A stretch of 64,000 nucleotides of DNA from Cladorrhinum sp. PSN259. Lineage: Eukaryota > Ascomycota > Sordariomycetes > Sordariales > Podosporaceae. The stretch covers positions 1 to 64,000 of the forward strand of contig MU867148.1 in the NCBI GenBank assembly GCA_033725935.1. The letters are read 5' to 3'. The position numbers were made by a program, and so were the translations under genes. A model generated the notes under the pieces. It did no database searches. It was given only the letters and a program-made list of their open reading frames with translations, and had not been told where the DNA came from. Positions 30,085 to 41,231 of this stretch are shown here, piece by piece; position 1 is the first letter of the stretch; every line of letters starts with the position of its first letter.

Positions 30085-31546
30085 CGTTGGAACCAGATTG
30101 GGATTTCTTGATTCAACTTGATGTCGTAGTTTGGGGGGTTCTCCCACTAAATCCCACCTTATTCAGCCCTATGAGGCCTGAATGTGGACAATCGTTCTCG
30201 TAAGAGCAAATGCAGAGTGCGTGGGATGGTAGACCTCGTGAGCCAAGTAGTAGCTTGCTGCTGTTGATGCTGCCAAGACCTTGAATTATCCAGTTAGGAA
30301 ATTTGTTTGATCCCGTATAAGTGACACAAAGCCTTTCACTTACAAGAAAAATGTCAACGTGATCCAGGTCCTCGTTTCCCTTTTCCTTTGTTCACTCTCT
30401 GTTAAAAGAGAAAGAAACGGTAAAATGACCAGCGAAAGGTGTCTTAAGGTGAAGGGCAAGTAAGCAACGGAGTGTAAGACCTGAGCACGCAACCGACTTG
30501 ACGCAATCGATCAGAGACTCTTGCCGGATGGCGCCATTGAGAGACGGGATGATCACAAGAGAGAGGATACGACTGCGTTTTATTTGAGGAGGGCCGACCG
30601 GTCCGCCTGTCAAAGCACGCACACACAAACCACAAAGTCAAGTTTTTTTTGGTTTTTTTTTTTACGAGTGAAGATTAGGGGTTCAAACCCTGCGATCTCG
30701 CTTCCTTGGCAAGCAAGCAGGCGCCTGCAGAGTTGTAGACCGTAGACCGCTTCACACCCACAAGTATCTCCGAAGGCTGCCGTTGCGGCCCAAAAGGCGA
30801 ATCAGAAGCGGTGTGATGTTTTGCGCTGGCCCCAATGTTGTGTCTTTGGACGGGTCTCGAACAAAGGAGAATCCATCTGACCCCAGACAATTATTTAGCG
30901 TTGCATAAAGTTACCTGCTTCCCCGGACGGGAAATCCATATCAACCTCCGCCATCCTCCAATGCAACATGGACACTCCCTGTACGACTTCGTTATCTCTC
31001 ATCAATAGGAATGTGACCTCTAACAATATGTTTCGACGTGCATTTTGTACTACAAAGAGCTTTGTGCGGGGAAGTCTAGCGTGATCCTACAGATGGTTCA
31101 ATGGATATCGGATATCCTGCTGGTTCGCAGAAAAAAGGGCTCCGCTCCCGGAGACTGGGGAGGTCGCCGTCGGCGCTTAAGCCGGCAAGCAGCAGCAATA
31201 GTCGTCTTTGCAGCTGCAACTATATCACCTCGTGACACAATGTTTGGGCATCGAGGGCTAGATTGCGGTCCATACTTCGAAGTTGGCAAAACTGAATGGT
31301 CATAAACATGAGGTGTCCCGGATACCAGGTGCCGTACGCATCCACCTCAAGCGCTTCCAGCAAGCCACGAGTGTTGAGGTATCACATGGCCTTCATATCC
31401 TACCTTCCACATCGGTGATGAAGCATCCAATGAGAACCACATGAAAAACAAAAGAAAGCATGATCATTAGCAATCCTTCAGTATATAAACACAACCCGCG
31501 ACCCAAGCGCGGGGAACCTAAGAAAATCCTAAGACCCTGAAGATGT
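30085..31546. other. Intergenic, about 1.46 kb, with a tRNA-like relic
   Basis: Sulfatase promoter side plus the 3' end of the MPDU1-like gene. No protein gene is supported. It contains a T-rich run at 30645-30663 and the tRNA-like sequence described separately. Confidence 0.5.
30668..30755 (-). pseudogene. Possible tRNA-Gly(GCC)-like relic
   Basis: Read on the minus strand, 88 nt are closed by GTGAAG/CTTCAC. Inside is an arm with loop TTGCCAA (GCC anticodon position) in an imperfect GCTTGC/GGAAGC stem, and a T-arm-like AGGG-TTTGAAC-CCCT in which the invariant C56 reads T. There is no good D-arm/A-box and no downstream T-run on the coding strand. It could be a decayed tRNA gene or coincidence. 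Confidence 0.25.
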
Positions 31547-32503
31547 CTAACCACGGCGGCGGGTCGTAGGGCCCTTGCTTCTCGGCCGAGCATCCGACGA
31601 GGACGAAGCAGCCGAAGGAACTTCAAGCCTCTGGGCAACAGGCACCTTTTCCTTCTGCTTGCCCTTGGCCTTCGCCGAGGGAGCATTCCAGTAGTAAACC
31701 ATCTGCGCCGCCAGAACCAAGTTAAGCGCAAAGCCAGCGACGAAGCCGTAGAGAATTAGCTTGTCGTCCACCTCTTGCAGCGTTGTGAATATGCGAGTGA
31801 GCGATCCGAGGAGGTAGTTGAAGACCTATACAGTTCCCAAATAAGCATTAGCGTCTGTTTTTCCTTTCTCCCGATACATCTTTCTACCCTCCAGAGTAAT
31901 ACATACCGTGAAAGCGCTCAACTGTCCAGTCCCTCCCTGGCTCCAAATCGCCGCAATCTGGGGCACCTTGCTCGCCACGCCCAAAATACCACTGCCAACC
32001 TGCAACCACCCCAGCTCCTTCGCGCCCACAAGCTGCTCCCCAAAAAGCGTAACAACACTAGCCGCAAGCGCAGCGACGAAAAGCGCAGCCATGCCGGCCC
32101 TTCCGCTATAGTTCAGCACCAACACGGTAATAATAACGTTCTGCCCCAGAACCATGGCAGTCTCGCCATAAGTACTAAAGGGGAACCCATTCCGGACATT
32201 ATAAGCCAGCGAAATCAAGTAGCTCGACGTCTCCAACAGGTACGCCAAGAACGAAACTCCGCTGCTCGAGCGCGAGTTGATCAGCTTCAAGATCTGAGGC
32301 ACCTTGACGATTGAAGAAGCGCCGACGATGCCGATGCCCAGTCCCTTTGAGATTGCATACTTTAGGCACTCTGAGTCTTCGAGGTTAATGTCGAGGAGGA
32401 TAGAGTTATAACATTTCTCGCCGATGATGGAGACGCCGAGGTCGCGGATCGGCCCTGGGAGGTTGTGCGTTATCGGCTGGAGGGCGGTGCGGAGGGAATC
32501 CAT
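31547..32503 (-). CDS. MPDU1/PQ-loop family protein (mannose-P-dolichol utilisation)
   Basis: The model is complement(join(31547..31825,31907..32503)), 291 aa. It shows two PQ-loop repeats, SSIVKVPQILKLINSRSSSG with the following helix, and GVASKVPQIAAIWSQGGTGQ followed by LSAFTVFNYLLGSLTRIFTT. About seven hydrophobic segments are present. MPDU1/Lec35 proteins sit in the ER membrane and are needed for lumenal use of dolichol-P-mannose and dolichol-P-glucose in N-glycan and GPI assembly. The length and the N-terminal ECLKYAISKGLGIGIV fit the family. The C-terminus is a basic/Ser-rich cytosolic tail. I start at ATG 32503 (MDSLRTALQ); upstream in-frame codons have no family match. Confidence 0.92.
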
Positions 32504-33144
32504 TTTGTTGTGTGGCTGATGTTTGCTCGTGTCGCGCGTACAAATGTAGGCTATTTTTTGTGTGTTGCGATGAATTGAGCTCGAAGCGGGTTTGAGAGAG
32601 GGAAGGACACCTTTCTCGTTGGGCCGTTGTCTTGCTCGTGATTTCAAGCACCGCAGCTGCGGTCAGCTCACTGGCACTGGGGTCCAAAAAATAAAATTCC
32701 ACTGCCTGCAACGTCATTAAAATCGGGCAGGGGTGGGTACTAAACTCCAAGATTGTTTCTCCAACGCCTCGGCTACGGGATTCTTTATTAAAGCATGTCA
32801 CATACAACGGGTACTACATACTATGGTAAGCTTCACCTCTCCTTTCAGCCATCTTCGCCTCTGTATACGACTCTCAACCCCCTTTTATATGCACTTTCTG
32901 TACCTTATATTTGCTTGTAGTCTGCCTAAGGAAAACTATCAAGCGATCTGCGCTTTCAGCGTTTTCAGACGTTATTTTGCTCTAAAATAAATTTCTTTTT
33001 TTGCGCTACCAACTCCGTTTTTTGTGAAACTTTGTTAAATGTATCTTCGAACACGATCTTGTCGCCCCCAAAAATGGTCGAAAATTGCTCACAGAATAAT
33101 CAGGCAAATCACGCTTTTGTGTTCTCCCCCTTGATGGTCAGGTT
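32504..33144. other. Intergenic, 641 bp; no supported gene
   Basis: MPDU1-like promoter and ABC-transporter 3' region. Nothing recognisable. Confidence 0.6.
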
Positions 33145-36100
33145 TCACTCCTTCCCCTCCTCATAAACAATTGCTTTCAACTTCTCCTTTTCTCCGCTCT
33201 CCTCACACATACCCCTAAAGATCCCTTGTCCGTCCTTCAACTCCCATAGTTCCCGAGGACTACCAAACTCGGCTACCATTCCGTCACTCAACACCAACAC
33301 GCGATCAAAATCTGCAATCGTACTGAGGCGGTGGGCAATGACAATAAGAGTCGCATCGGTAAACTGCTCTCTGATGCTGCGTTGAATTAAACTATCCGTG
33401 TGCATGTCGACTGCGGATGTGGCCTCATCGAGCACCATCACCCGAGGACGGCTGACGATGGCACGTGCGAGGCACAATAGCTGACGCTGCCCTTGGGAGA
33501 GGTTGAGGCCTCCTTCGGCTATGGGAGAGTCAAGAGAAGAGAATGGGTTTGTATTCTTCGGGGGAGCCGACGACGAAGTAGGTGTGGATGTGCCAGAAGA
33601 TGATGAAGAGTTGGTAAGGAGGTGCACTCGCTCAAGACAATCTCGAAGTTGATCGTCGGTATGATGGTTGAATGGATCTAGATTGCTGCGAACTGTGCCG
33701 GAGAAAAGTACGGGGTCCTAGACCGGGGTTAATAGGAGATCAAAGAGATGAAACAAGTGCATGTGCTTACCTGAGGAATGATGGCTAGACGAGAGCGGAG
33801 ATCGTGAAGCTTGATCTTCGAAATGTCAAGACCGTCAATGTGGATACTTCCTGAGCGGGCTTCCAAGAAGCGGAAGAGTGCAAGGGTAAGGGAGGATTTG
33901 CCGGCTCCGGTACGGCCGACAACACCGATCCGCTCGTTGCGCTTGACGCTGAAGGTCAAACCCTTAAGAACTGGCGGTAGGTCTGCGGAGTATCCAACGA
34001 CGAGATCATTAACTTCGATACGCCCTTCAGTTGGCCAGGCGGCCGGCGGGTTCTCTCCACTCAGTGATTCGGTGGGAAGTTCGGTGTACTACAGAAATAT
34101 GTAAGTTATACATCAAGGCCCTTGTTGATAAGTATTAGAACATACCTCGATGATCCTCTCAGCCGAATTCATATTAAGTTCAAGATTAGCATAAAGTCGG
34201 ATCGTCCATATCACACAGCTGGAGAACTCGAGAGCAAAGGCAAGCGCAAACCCTGCAAGAGATGCTTCGATACCAGGCATGAGAAGTATCACAGTTGACA
34301 CACAAGTGGCGAAGAACGACCCAACCAAGCCCATTCTCCAGCCCATCCACCGGTTGAACAGCCAAAGATGCCATGTCGCAGTCGAATAGTCATCGAGCTT
34401 TTTGTACATCCGCTCAATGTACACTTGTGCCTTGTCGAAGCCACGGATGGTAGCTACGCCGGTAAGTGCTGAGCCAAACTGCTCAAAGACCGGTGACTTG
34501 GTAGTGCTCTCCAACCGCTTGACGGGCCTCGCCGCGTTAAGGTAGAGGATGGCATAGTAAAGGCAGATGACGAGTAGTACGCCGGCTAGAAATACGATCC
34601 ATGGCGAGACAAACAGCCCAGCCACGATGATGGCGCAGAGACCGAGGAATGAATTCGCGCCGAAGCTTACTGAATTTGCCAGCTGAGAGTCAATGATGTT
34701 GAAATCAGCCGTGTAGCGGTTCAAGATGCGGCCCACGGGGACAGTATCAAGCCACCGGATAGGGGTATGGAGGATGGTAAAGTTCATCTTGGCAAACAGT
34801 TTACGACTGGCGAGAATTGAGCCAATATAGACGTATGCGAACTTTATCGTGCCGATGAGAGACGAAGCCAGGGATATGGCGACGTAGATGCCGAGATAGT
34901 ATACCAAGTTGCCATCAGTCTGGATCGTAGGAGCAGAGGCAGCGTGGAGCGAGAAACCACGAACTCCATCGGCATAGCGAACTCCGTAGGCTGTGGTGTC
35001 GTTGAAGATCTGGTGAGTCCGTACACCCTCAGGCTCGTATGTCGCAGTCCAGATCTTGAGCCACCACGATCGTCCAATACCAAGCACGGTAGTGGTTGTG
35101 AAGATGAGTAATGCACCCGACCAAAAAAATAGACCGCCGCTGTCCTTCAAGTAAGTGGCGTAAATATGTTTCTTGACTGCCCCTAACTCACGGGCTTCTT
35201 CCTCGACGAATTTTCTCGCAGGCGTCTTTGAAGTCACTTTCTTCAGCGTGTTGCCGTTCTCTTCATTTTGCTCACCATCAACCGTGCTTGAGGAGCTGTC
35301 CGAGTTTACAGCCGTAGCAGCTTCGTCTGCTTCAATTTCCTCGGGGCTCTGCTCATGAGTCTTGATCTCTTGCAGAGCACCTTCTTTCCGCAGTTCTGGG
35401 AGTAAACCGGCGTGCAGAACATGACCATCGCCGAGCTCAACCAGGTACTTCGTCTTTGGTTCGCAGAGAGCAACGTGGTGCGTGACCAAGATTCTAGTTC
35501 TGCCAGCGGCCAATTCTCCGTTGAGACACTTCTCGAAGATATGCCGTCCCACGTGTGCGTCGACCGCGCTAAAGATATCATCCAGAACCAGAATGCCCGC
35601 TCTTGAGTAGATGGCCCTTGCCAGTGTAACGCGCCACTTCTGGCCACCACTGAGGTTGATACCATTAGCACCGATTTCTGTATTCTCGCCATCCGAGAGC
35701 ATCTCAAGATCCTTCTTCAAAGCACACACTTCGACCGTCTTGTTGTACCGTTCCCGATCGTAAGGCAATCCAAAGACGATGTTGTCCCGAATGCTGGCGT
35801 TCTCGATCCATGGAATTTGAGCGACATAGGCGATAGCCTGGGGTATGATCCAGTTATCCTTGTTCGCTTTGCTATCGTGACGGTCAGACAGCCCAGGAGC
35901 TCTCGGCACATACAGAGTGCCGCCCAAGACATCGACTTCACCGAGAATAGCCGCAAGTACAAGACTCTTGCCAGTACCAGTCTTTCCCGAGATTACTGAC
36001 AATTCACCCGTCGGAAATTTGATGTTGATGTCGCGGAGAACGAACCTCTCGGCCTCTGGGGTGTCCTCGTTCGCTGGCCAAGCAATTGATACATTGTCGA

Positions 36101-38025
36101 ACGCCACCTCATTCGAGTCTTTTGAAACCTTTTCAACATCCGGGGAGTTTAGATACTCCTCAATACGCTTGATCGAGACCCAAGCATCCAACGCGTCGGT
36201 CGTTAGTTCCGGAATGAAAGACAAGGTCACCTCGAGGGCCTTGAAAACTCCGAGACTAACGAAGGCGACGGAAGGCGTGAGCGTACCAGTGAAGGTGGCA
36301 TACACAGCTAGCGAGAAGACAGACATGAAGATTGGACTCGTGATCCAGCAGGCAAGCAGCATCGTGTCGCTCATAAAAACGTCCCAGACAGCCTCGAGCT
36401 CGCGTTCTCTCACGCCTCCAATCTTGGTCTCCCATTCTGGCTCCAGAGCAGAAAATTTGATTTGTCTGATTCCCTGCAACGCCTCGGTGACAACCTCCAT
36501 CTTTTCATCTCTGATCTTCATTAGTCGATCCTGTGCAGCGGCGTACTTCTTGGAAAAGTGAATATTGACGGGCATGATCAGAAGCATTGCGGAGAAACCG
36601 CATAGCAGAGCTTTCCAGCCCAAAAGGCTGACCAAGAAGCTGATTGACACGATGAGCTTGAAAATACTGCCATAGAACATGTTGGAGAATGTGACAAAGT
36701 CCGAAATTCTTTTTGCGTCCACACCAATCAGGTTGACGGTGCTTTGCTTACTCTTCGTGACCTCGTCCGATTCGTCTTCTTCAGGTTTAGGCTCTGGCTT
36801 GCTGATCAAAGGTGTTGATTCATCAGGGGCACCGGAAGAAACTGGTTCGGCTGACTCGGTCGTCTCGGTTTGATCCTTCTTCTTGGATTTACTGGCCCCC
36901 TTGACATCCTTTCTACGCATTGACTTCTCGAAGACGAGAGCACTGAGTTGTGCGCGGACTGGTATGTTCAGGTCGGAAAAGCACAGCCAGTAAATCAAAG
37001 TCTCGAACCAGGATTGGGCAATAATAACGACTCCAAGCCATATGACATAGATCCAGGCATCGAGCATTGGCCTGTTGCCGATATGGCGCGTCTCCAAAAA
37101 CCTCAGGAGCTGTAAAATCACCCACTGGGGAGCGAAATTCAGAATAGAGGTAATAACTGTAAGAAAGAACTGAACGGTGAAGGCTCTCTTGTGGGCTAAG
37201 GTGACTGACAACCAAAGTCGATGTTTGTAGTTTCGCTTCCTCCAGCTTGCAGATAGACAATCCGCACGGGTGTAAGAATCGGGCCTGGTGAGATCCGCCA
37301 AATCAAGATTCTTCTTCCTCGTGGCTAGAGATAGAATATCATACGGCCAGGCGTAAATACTTCGGCTCCATGCGGTCGTGGTGTACATTCGGTCGACTTG
37401 CTCTCCTTGATAATAAACATCAGGTCTTCTTGGCAGAGACACGCTGGCTATTGCAAGAGATAGGGACAGCGCCAGTTCAATCACGCGCAGAGCGAAGAGT
37501 GTGGGATCGTTGCGCAGCAGAGTGTCGCCAACCTTGGTACCCCGGATGAACAGGATGCCAGCAAGCGAGACCGAGGAGAGGAAAGCGGAGATTCCCAGGT
37601 TGTACGCTCGAACAGAGTTTCTGCTCGAAGCAATGGTGACAGCTTGGAAAAGCAGCGCGCCCTGCATAATGTTGATTAGAATCGCCTGATGGGTTGAGAG
37701 GATAAATCTGTTGCCTTACCCATGCTGCCGTACTTAGCCAATCCTCAAGTGATGGTGCTCCGGCGGGGGCCGAGAGCAGAGGAAGGGCAATAGAGAGGGC
37801 GAGCCCCGAGACGGCCGAGGTCAAGACCAAAGACTTTGGCAATTTTGATGAAAAGGCCTGGGTGGCCTCGGGTGTCGACTTGCCATCAGCATCTTCATAT
37901 ATCTCCTGCTTCGTCTCTCGCTTCTGAAGTCGCGTGAGGATATTGGACACTGCAGGAAGAGAGCAAAGGCCGACTACAGCAAGGCCTGACCCAACAGCGA
38001 TGCCGAGATAGCCATCAGAGACCAT
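33145..38025 (-). CDS. ABCC-subfamily (MRP-type) full ABC transporter
   Basis: The model is complement(join(33145..33717,33771..34088,34146..37661,37720..38025)), 1570 aa. The order is TMD0 (N-terminal hydrophobic helices), TMD1, NBD1, TMD2, NBD2. NBD1: Walker A SGKTGTGKS, signature INLSGGQKWRVTLARA, Walker B ILVLDDIFSAVDAH. NBD2: Walker A VGRTGAGKSS, signature LNLSQGQRQLLCLARA, Walker B VMVLDEATSAVD. NBD1 has Asp where NBD2 has the catalytic Glu, as usual in ABCC proteins, so one ATP site is expected to be non-hydrolytic. Likely role: ATP-driven export or vacuolar sequestration of conjugates or xenobiotics; the substrate is unknown. A Ser/Thr/Pro-rich insert sits in NBD2 before the signature. 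I start at ATG 38025, not the upstream TTG. Confidence 0.95.
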
Positions 38026-41000
38026 GGCAGGCTCGGACGGATACAATACCCTTGAGCATTTGTTAGCGGGAACTTCAGATATGCTAAAAGACAGTTTCCT
38101 TCAGAAAGCCTACTTATGTTCCACGAAGGCCTGCGTTCCTCTCGAACAGGCCTATTCGATATACTCAGAAAGGGGTGAGTACTCAGGAAGACGTGCGTTT
38201 GTATCACAATTGTACGAGTATTGAGAGGGGACCGTAGGTACGCGAGCCTGGCCTTTTTGATGGACCTGAATCTTTGTCTTGCGCCCACCTAAATGATGGC
38301 GCTGAGAATTCCCTGATGAAGGCGAAACAAAAGTAGGAGATTATATGTTGGTCGAAAGCGGAAAGTAATCTTGTAAATCTGGTGCCCCACCTTTCAATCG
38401 GTGGCGGGGGCTAACCGTCGATAGTGGGTTGGGGTGAGGTGGTTCACCTGGGAGAAAAATTTGAAGCAATCAGGAGAAGGCAGGTATCTAGGTGGTTGCG
38501 GAAGGAGGGGCCAACGGACTGTGAATGCTCATGTCAAAAAAATGAACTGCAGCAGAAAATACACACTGGGCAATGAGTTACAGCACAGAAACCATATATC
38601 TGATAGCTGATAAGCTATCTTGTTGAATCATTTGCGATCTGCTTCATATGAAAATTATCAATACGCACTTGCACCCTCATCCAAGCCTGCATGTACGAAG
38701 ATGCAATGATCCACTGCAATAACCAGTCAGGATAATTTCCGACGAACACATGCCGCTACAAGCCTTTTGCGACCAGGTTGACTCATGCGGTGTGTGAGAG
38801 TGGGATCGGGAAGGCAGTGAGGCGGGATAGACAAAGAGGCCGGTTTGTTGCCGACGCGGTTGGTTGGTTGAATCATCCCGTCGCGCGCATGCACCGCATT
38901 AGCAGGCAGAGTCTATTTGATGGGAAGGGAAGGTAGTATGCAAGACCCTCCCTAGGACGAGATGATGGAGCATCACTGGCAATATTCAAACTTTGTGTTT
39001 CACGGCGAGGTTGGTGGCGTATTGCGGGGTCCCGACTTTTGATATGTCAGCGTATCCAATCGAGAAAACGGAACAGAAATTCTGAATTCTCAACCCTGGG
39101 TACCTATGGTCCCATGGTATGGATGAGTCTTTCGTGTTCAGTTTCCACAAATTTGAGGTGTGAGCAGTCAGAGAGCAGCAAGCGGTGTGCTTTGGCCTCA
39201 GGCTGTGCCATGCGCTTGCCGGATACTGGACGGCAAGGTCCCCTACTACCTTTTTGTCCCCTGCACCGGAACATGCCAGCCGTAAGTACACCGGGTATTC
39301 ATCACGACTGTGTCAGCATGTAATTGCATTTGCAAATGGATGATTCGTTCAAGATCTTCGAGCACGCAGGAAAATCCCATACACAAGAATTGCATGTCAT
39401 AAAACCGGGAGTTCCTAGTTGGGAGTCCTTAAGACCGAGCCGACATCAATTTCGAGGGAGGGGACCGGGAGGATATCAGGCTCAGCTCCTCCTGCCCTTT
39501 TTGATACACCGGTTCCTCGTCATTGGTGGGTTCATTTTCTGTGGATCGTCAAATAATTGGCGAGGCACAAGTTCAAAGTTTGCCTCCATGCTATCAGGCT
39601 TTCTAATAATTCTGCGTTTTTCAAGATGCCTAACAAGATGTCGTCCCCTCTCCGCCGATCTGTCCGCCATTCGGCGTCCCGTCTTGGCAGCCTGGCAAGG
39701 CGGGTGGTTCGCTGGTTTCCAGACTTGGCAGCCTTCCACGTGGAACGTCAAAACGTCGCTGCAGGATGTGATGGATGACTTGGTGCGCAACCTTCTGAGG
39801 AGGGCTTACCAGTAAGCCCGGAGAGTTTCAACAGCATCTTTTGATACCTTATCTTCCCGCAATTGCCGAGACAGTCTTGTAAGATGCCTCCATTTACTAT
39901 CTCCTCTTTTCAGGTTATGACTGGAAAGCAATGAACGGGTTCACATGAAGGTATCATTCATGCTGCGCCATATACGGGCATGAGCCTTGCCTAGGTCGCA
40001 GAAGAGCGGACATCAGAACTGTTCCGTAAAGCGAGTCGATTACACCGCATATTCTTGCGGCTGGTTTGCTACACAGCAAGAGGCTAATGATCTGAGACTT
40101 CTCTCCAGGGACTAAGCGTCTCCAATACGAGTGCTATCGTCGTCTTTATTCTCCTCCTTCGTGAAATCTTAGATAGCATTAATTCTACGTCTCCACGTGC
40201 TGCTTTATTTCTGCAGTTCCATATGTTTGGTACTTGCCCCTGTTCATCATCAAGGTAGCTCCTGCCAGGTCGCTGGGAAGAGGCGGGGAAGCTGGTATTC
40301 TGTAGCGTACACCTCCGACCTCCCCGCCCCCTGATTTCTTCGTTCTGACAAAGCAATGATGACCGGTGTCTTCTTGACTCACGGGAATTGCGACCAAGGA
40401 CATCAGAGACGCACATCTTCTTGCTTGCTCTTCCATCAATGTCACGTAAGACAGCACAACAAGATGATCTCCGTATAAAAGTATTGGCTGAATCACCTCC
40501 CGGTGTTGATTTATACCATATTCGCTTGTCTCCGCGTCTGATCACGCGTGTTCCTCAGCCGTGCTCCGTAACCACTTTATGCAAAAGCACCTTTCCTGAT
40601 TGGCGAGTCCCCATCAAGACGCCAGAAGCGCGACGTGCCTGTGGGGGGGGGTTTTCGAGCGCAGTTCTTCTCAAGTCCAGTGGCTTGCTTGCCGTAGAGC
40701 CTTCATTCTCGCGCCATTTTTGGAGCCAATTGAAACCGTTTGGATTGGCGCTGCGCATCTACGTGAGTTTCAGTCGTACAGACGGCAGTTTGTGCAAGAC
40801 GCTGGGTCCGGGCAGGATTTGAGACTTCAGCTGGCGATTGATTAATGCGGACTTTGAGTCGCACAACCTCCCGGCCTGCAGTCCCCGTTCCTCGCTTCCG
40901 TTTCCGCTTCCGCAAATCGAGGTCCACCAACTAACTGAACGTCTTGTCTGATTCTCGATCCAGCCTGCCCAGAAAACCATCCAACTTTTTGCCATCTTCG

Positions 41001-41231
41001 TTTTACCAAAGAACAAACGCCCCTCTTCTCTTTCTCCCCTTGTACTTGTGCTAGCAAGCTTCACCTGTTTGGCGATTTGACAATTCCAACGACAAGGCTA
41101 TAGAAGTTCCCGGCGATTTTCCATTCCCAAAGCTGCGATCGCCGATTCGCAACTCGCAAGCAGCCTGCTGGTTGGATGCATCTCGATGATCACCTCCTTC
41201 CAAACGGCAGAATCAACAAACCCGCGTCAAG
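38026..41231. other. Long intergenic region, 3.2 kb; no supported gene
   Basis: This lies between two divergent genes (ABC transporter, minus; cac2, plus). Several open stretches of 60-163 codons occur on both strands, but they start with non-ATG codons or lack any domain or spliceable continuation. It includes a TGACTCA at about 38779, a G9 run at 40643-40651, an MCB-like ACGCGT at 40544-40549 and a CT-rich stretch before cac2. A non-coding RNA or fast-evolving gene could be hidden. Confidence 0.5.

Noticed and set aside
39324..39815. Plus-strand 163-codon ORF in the 3.2-kb gap
   Set aside because: TTG start, no domain, no codon-bias signal; kept only as part of the empty-region note.
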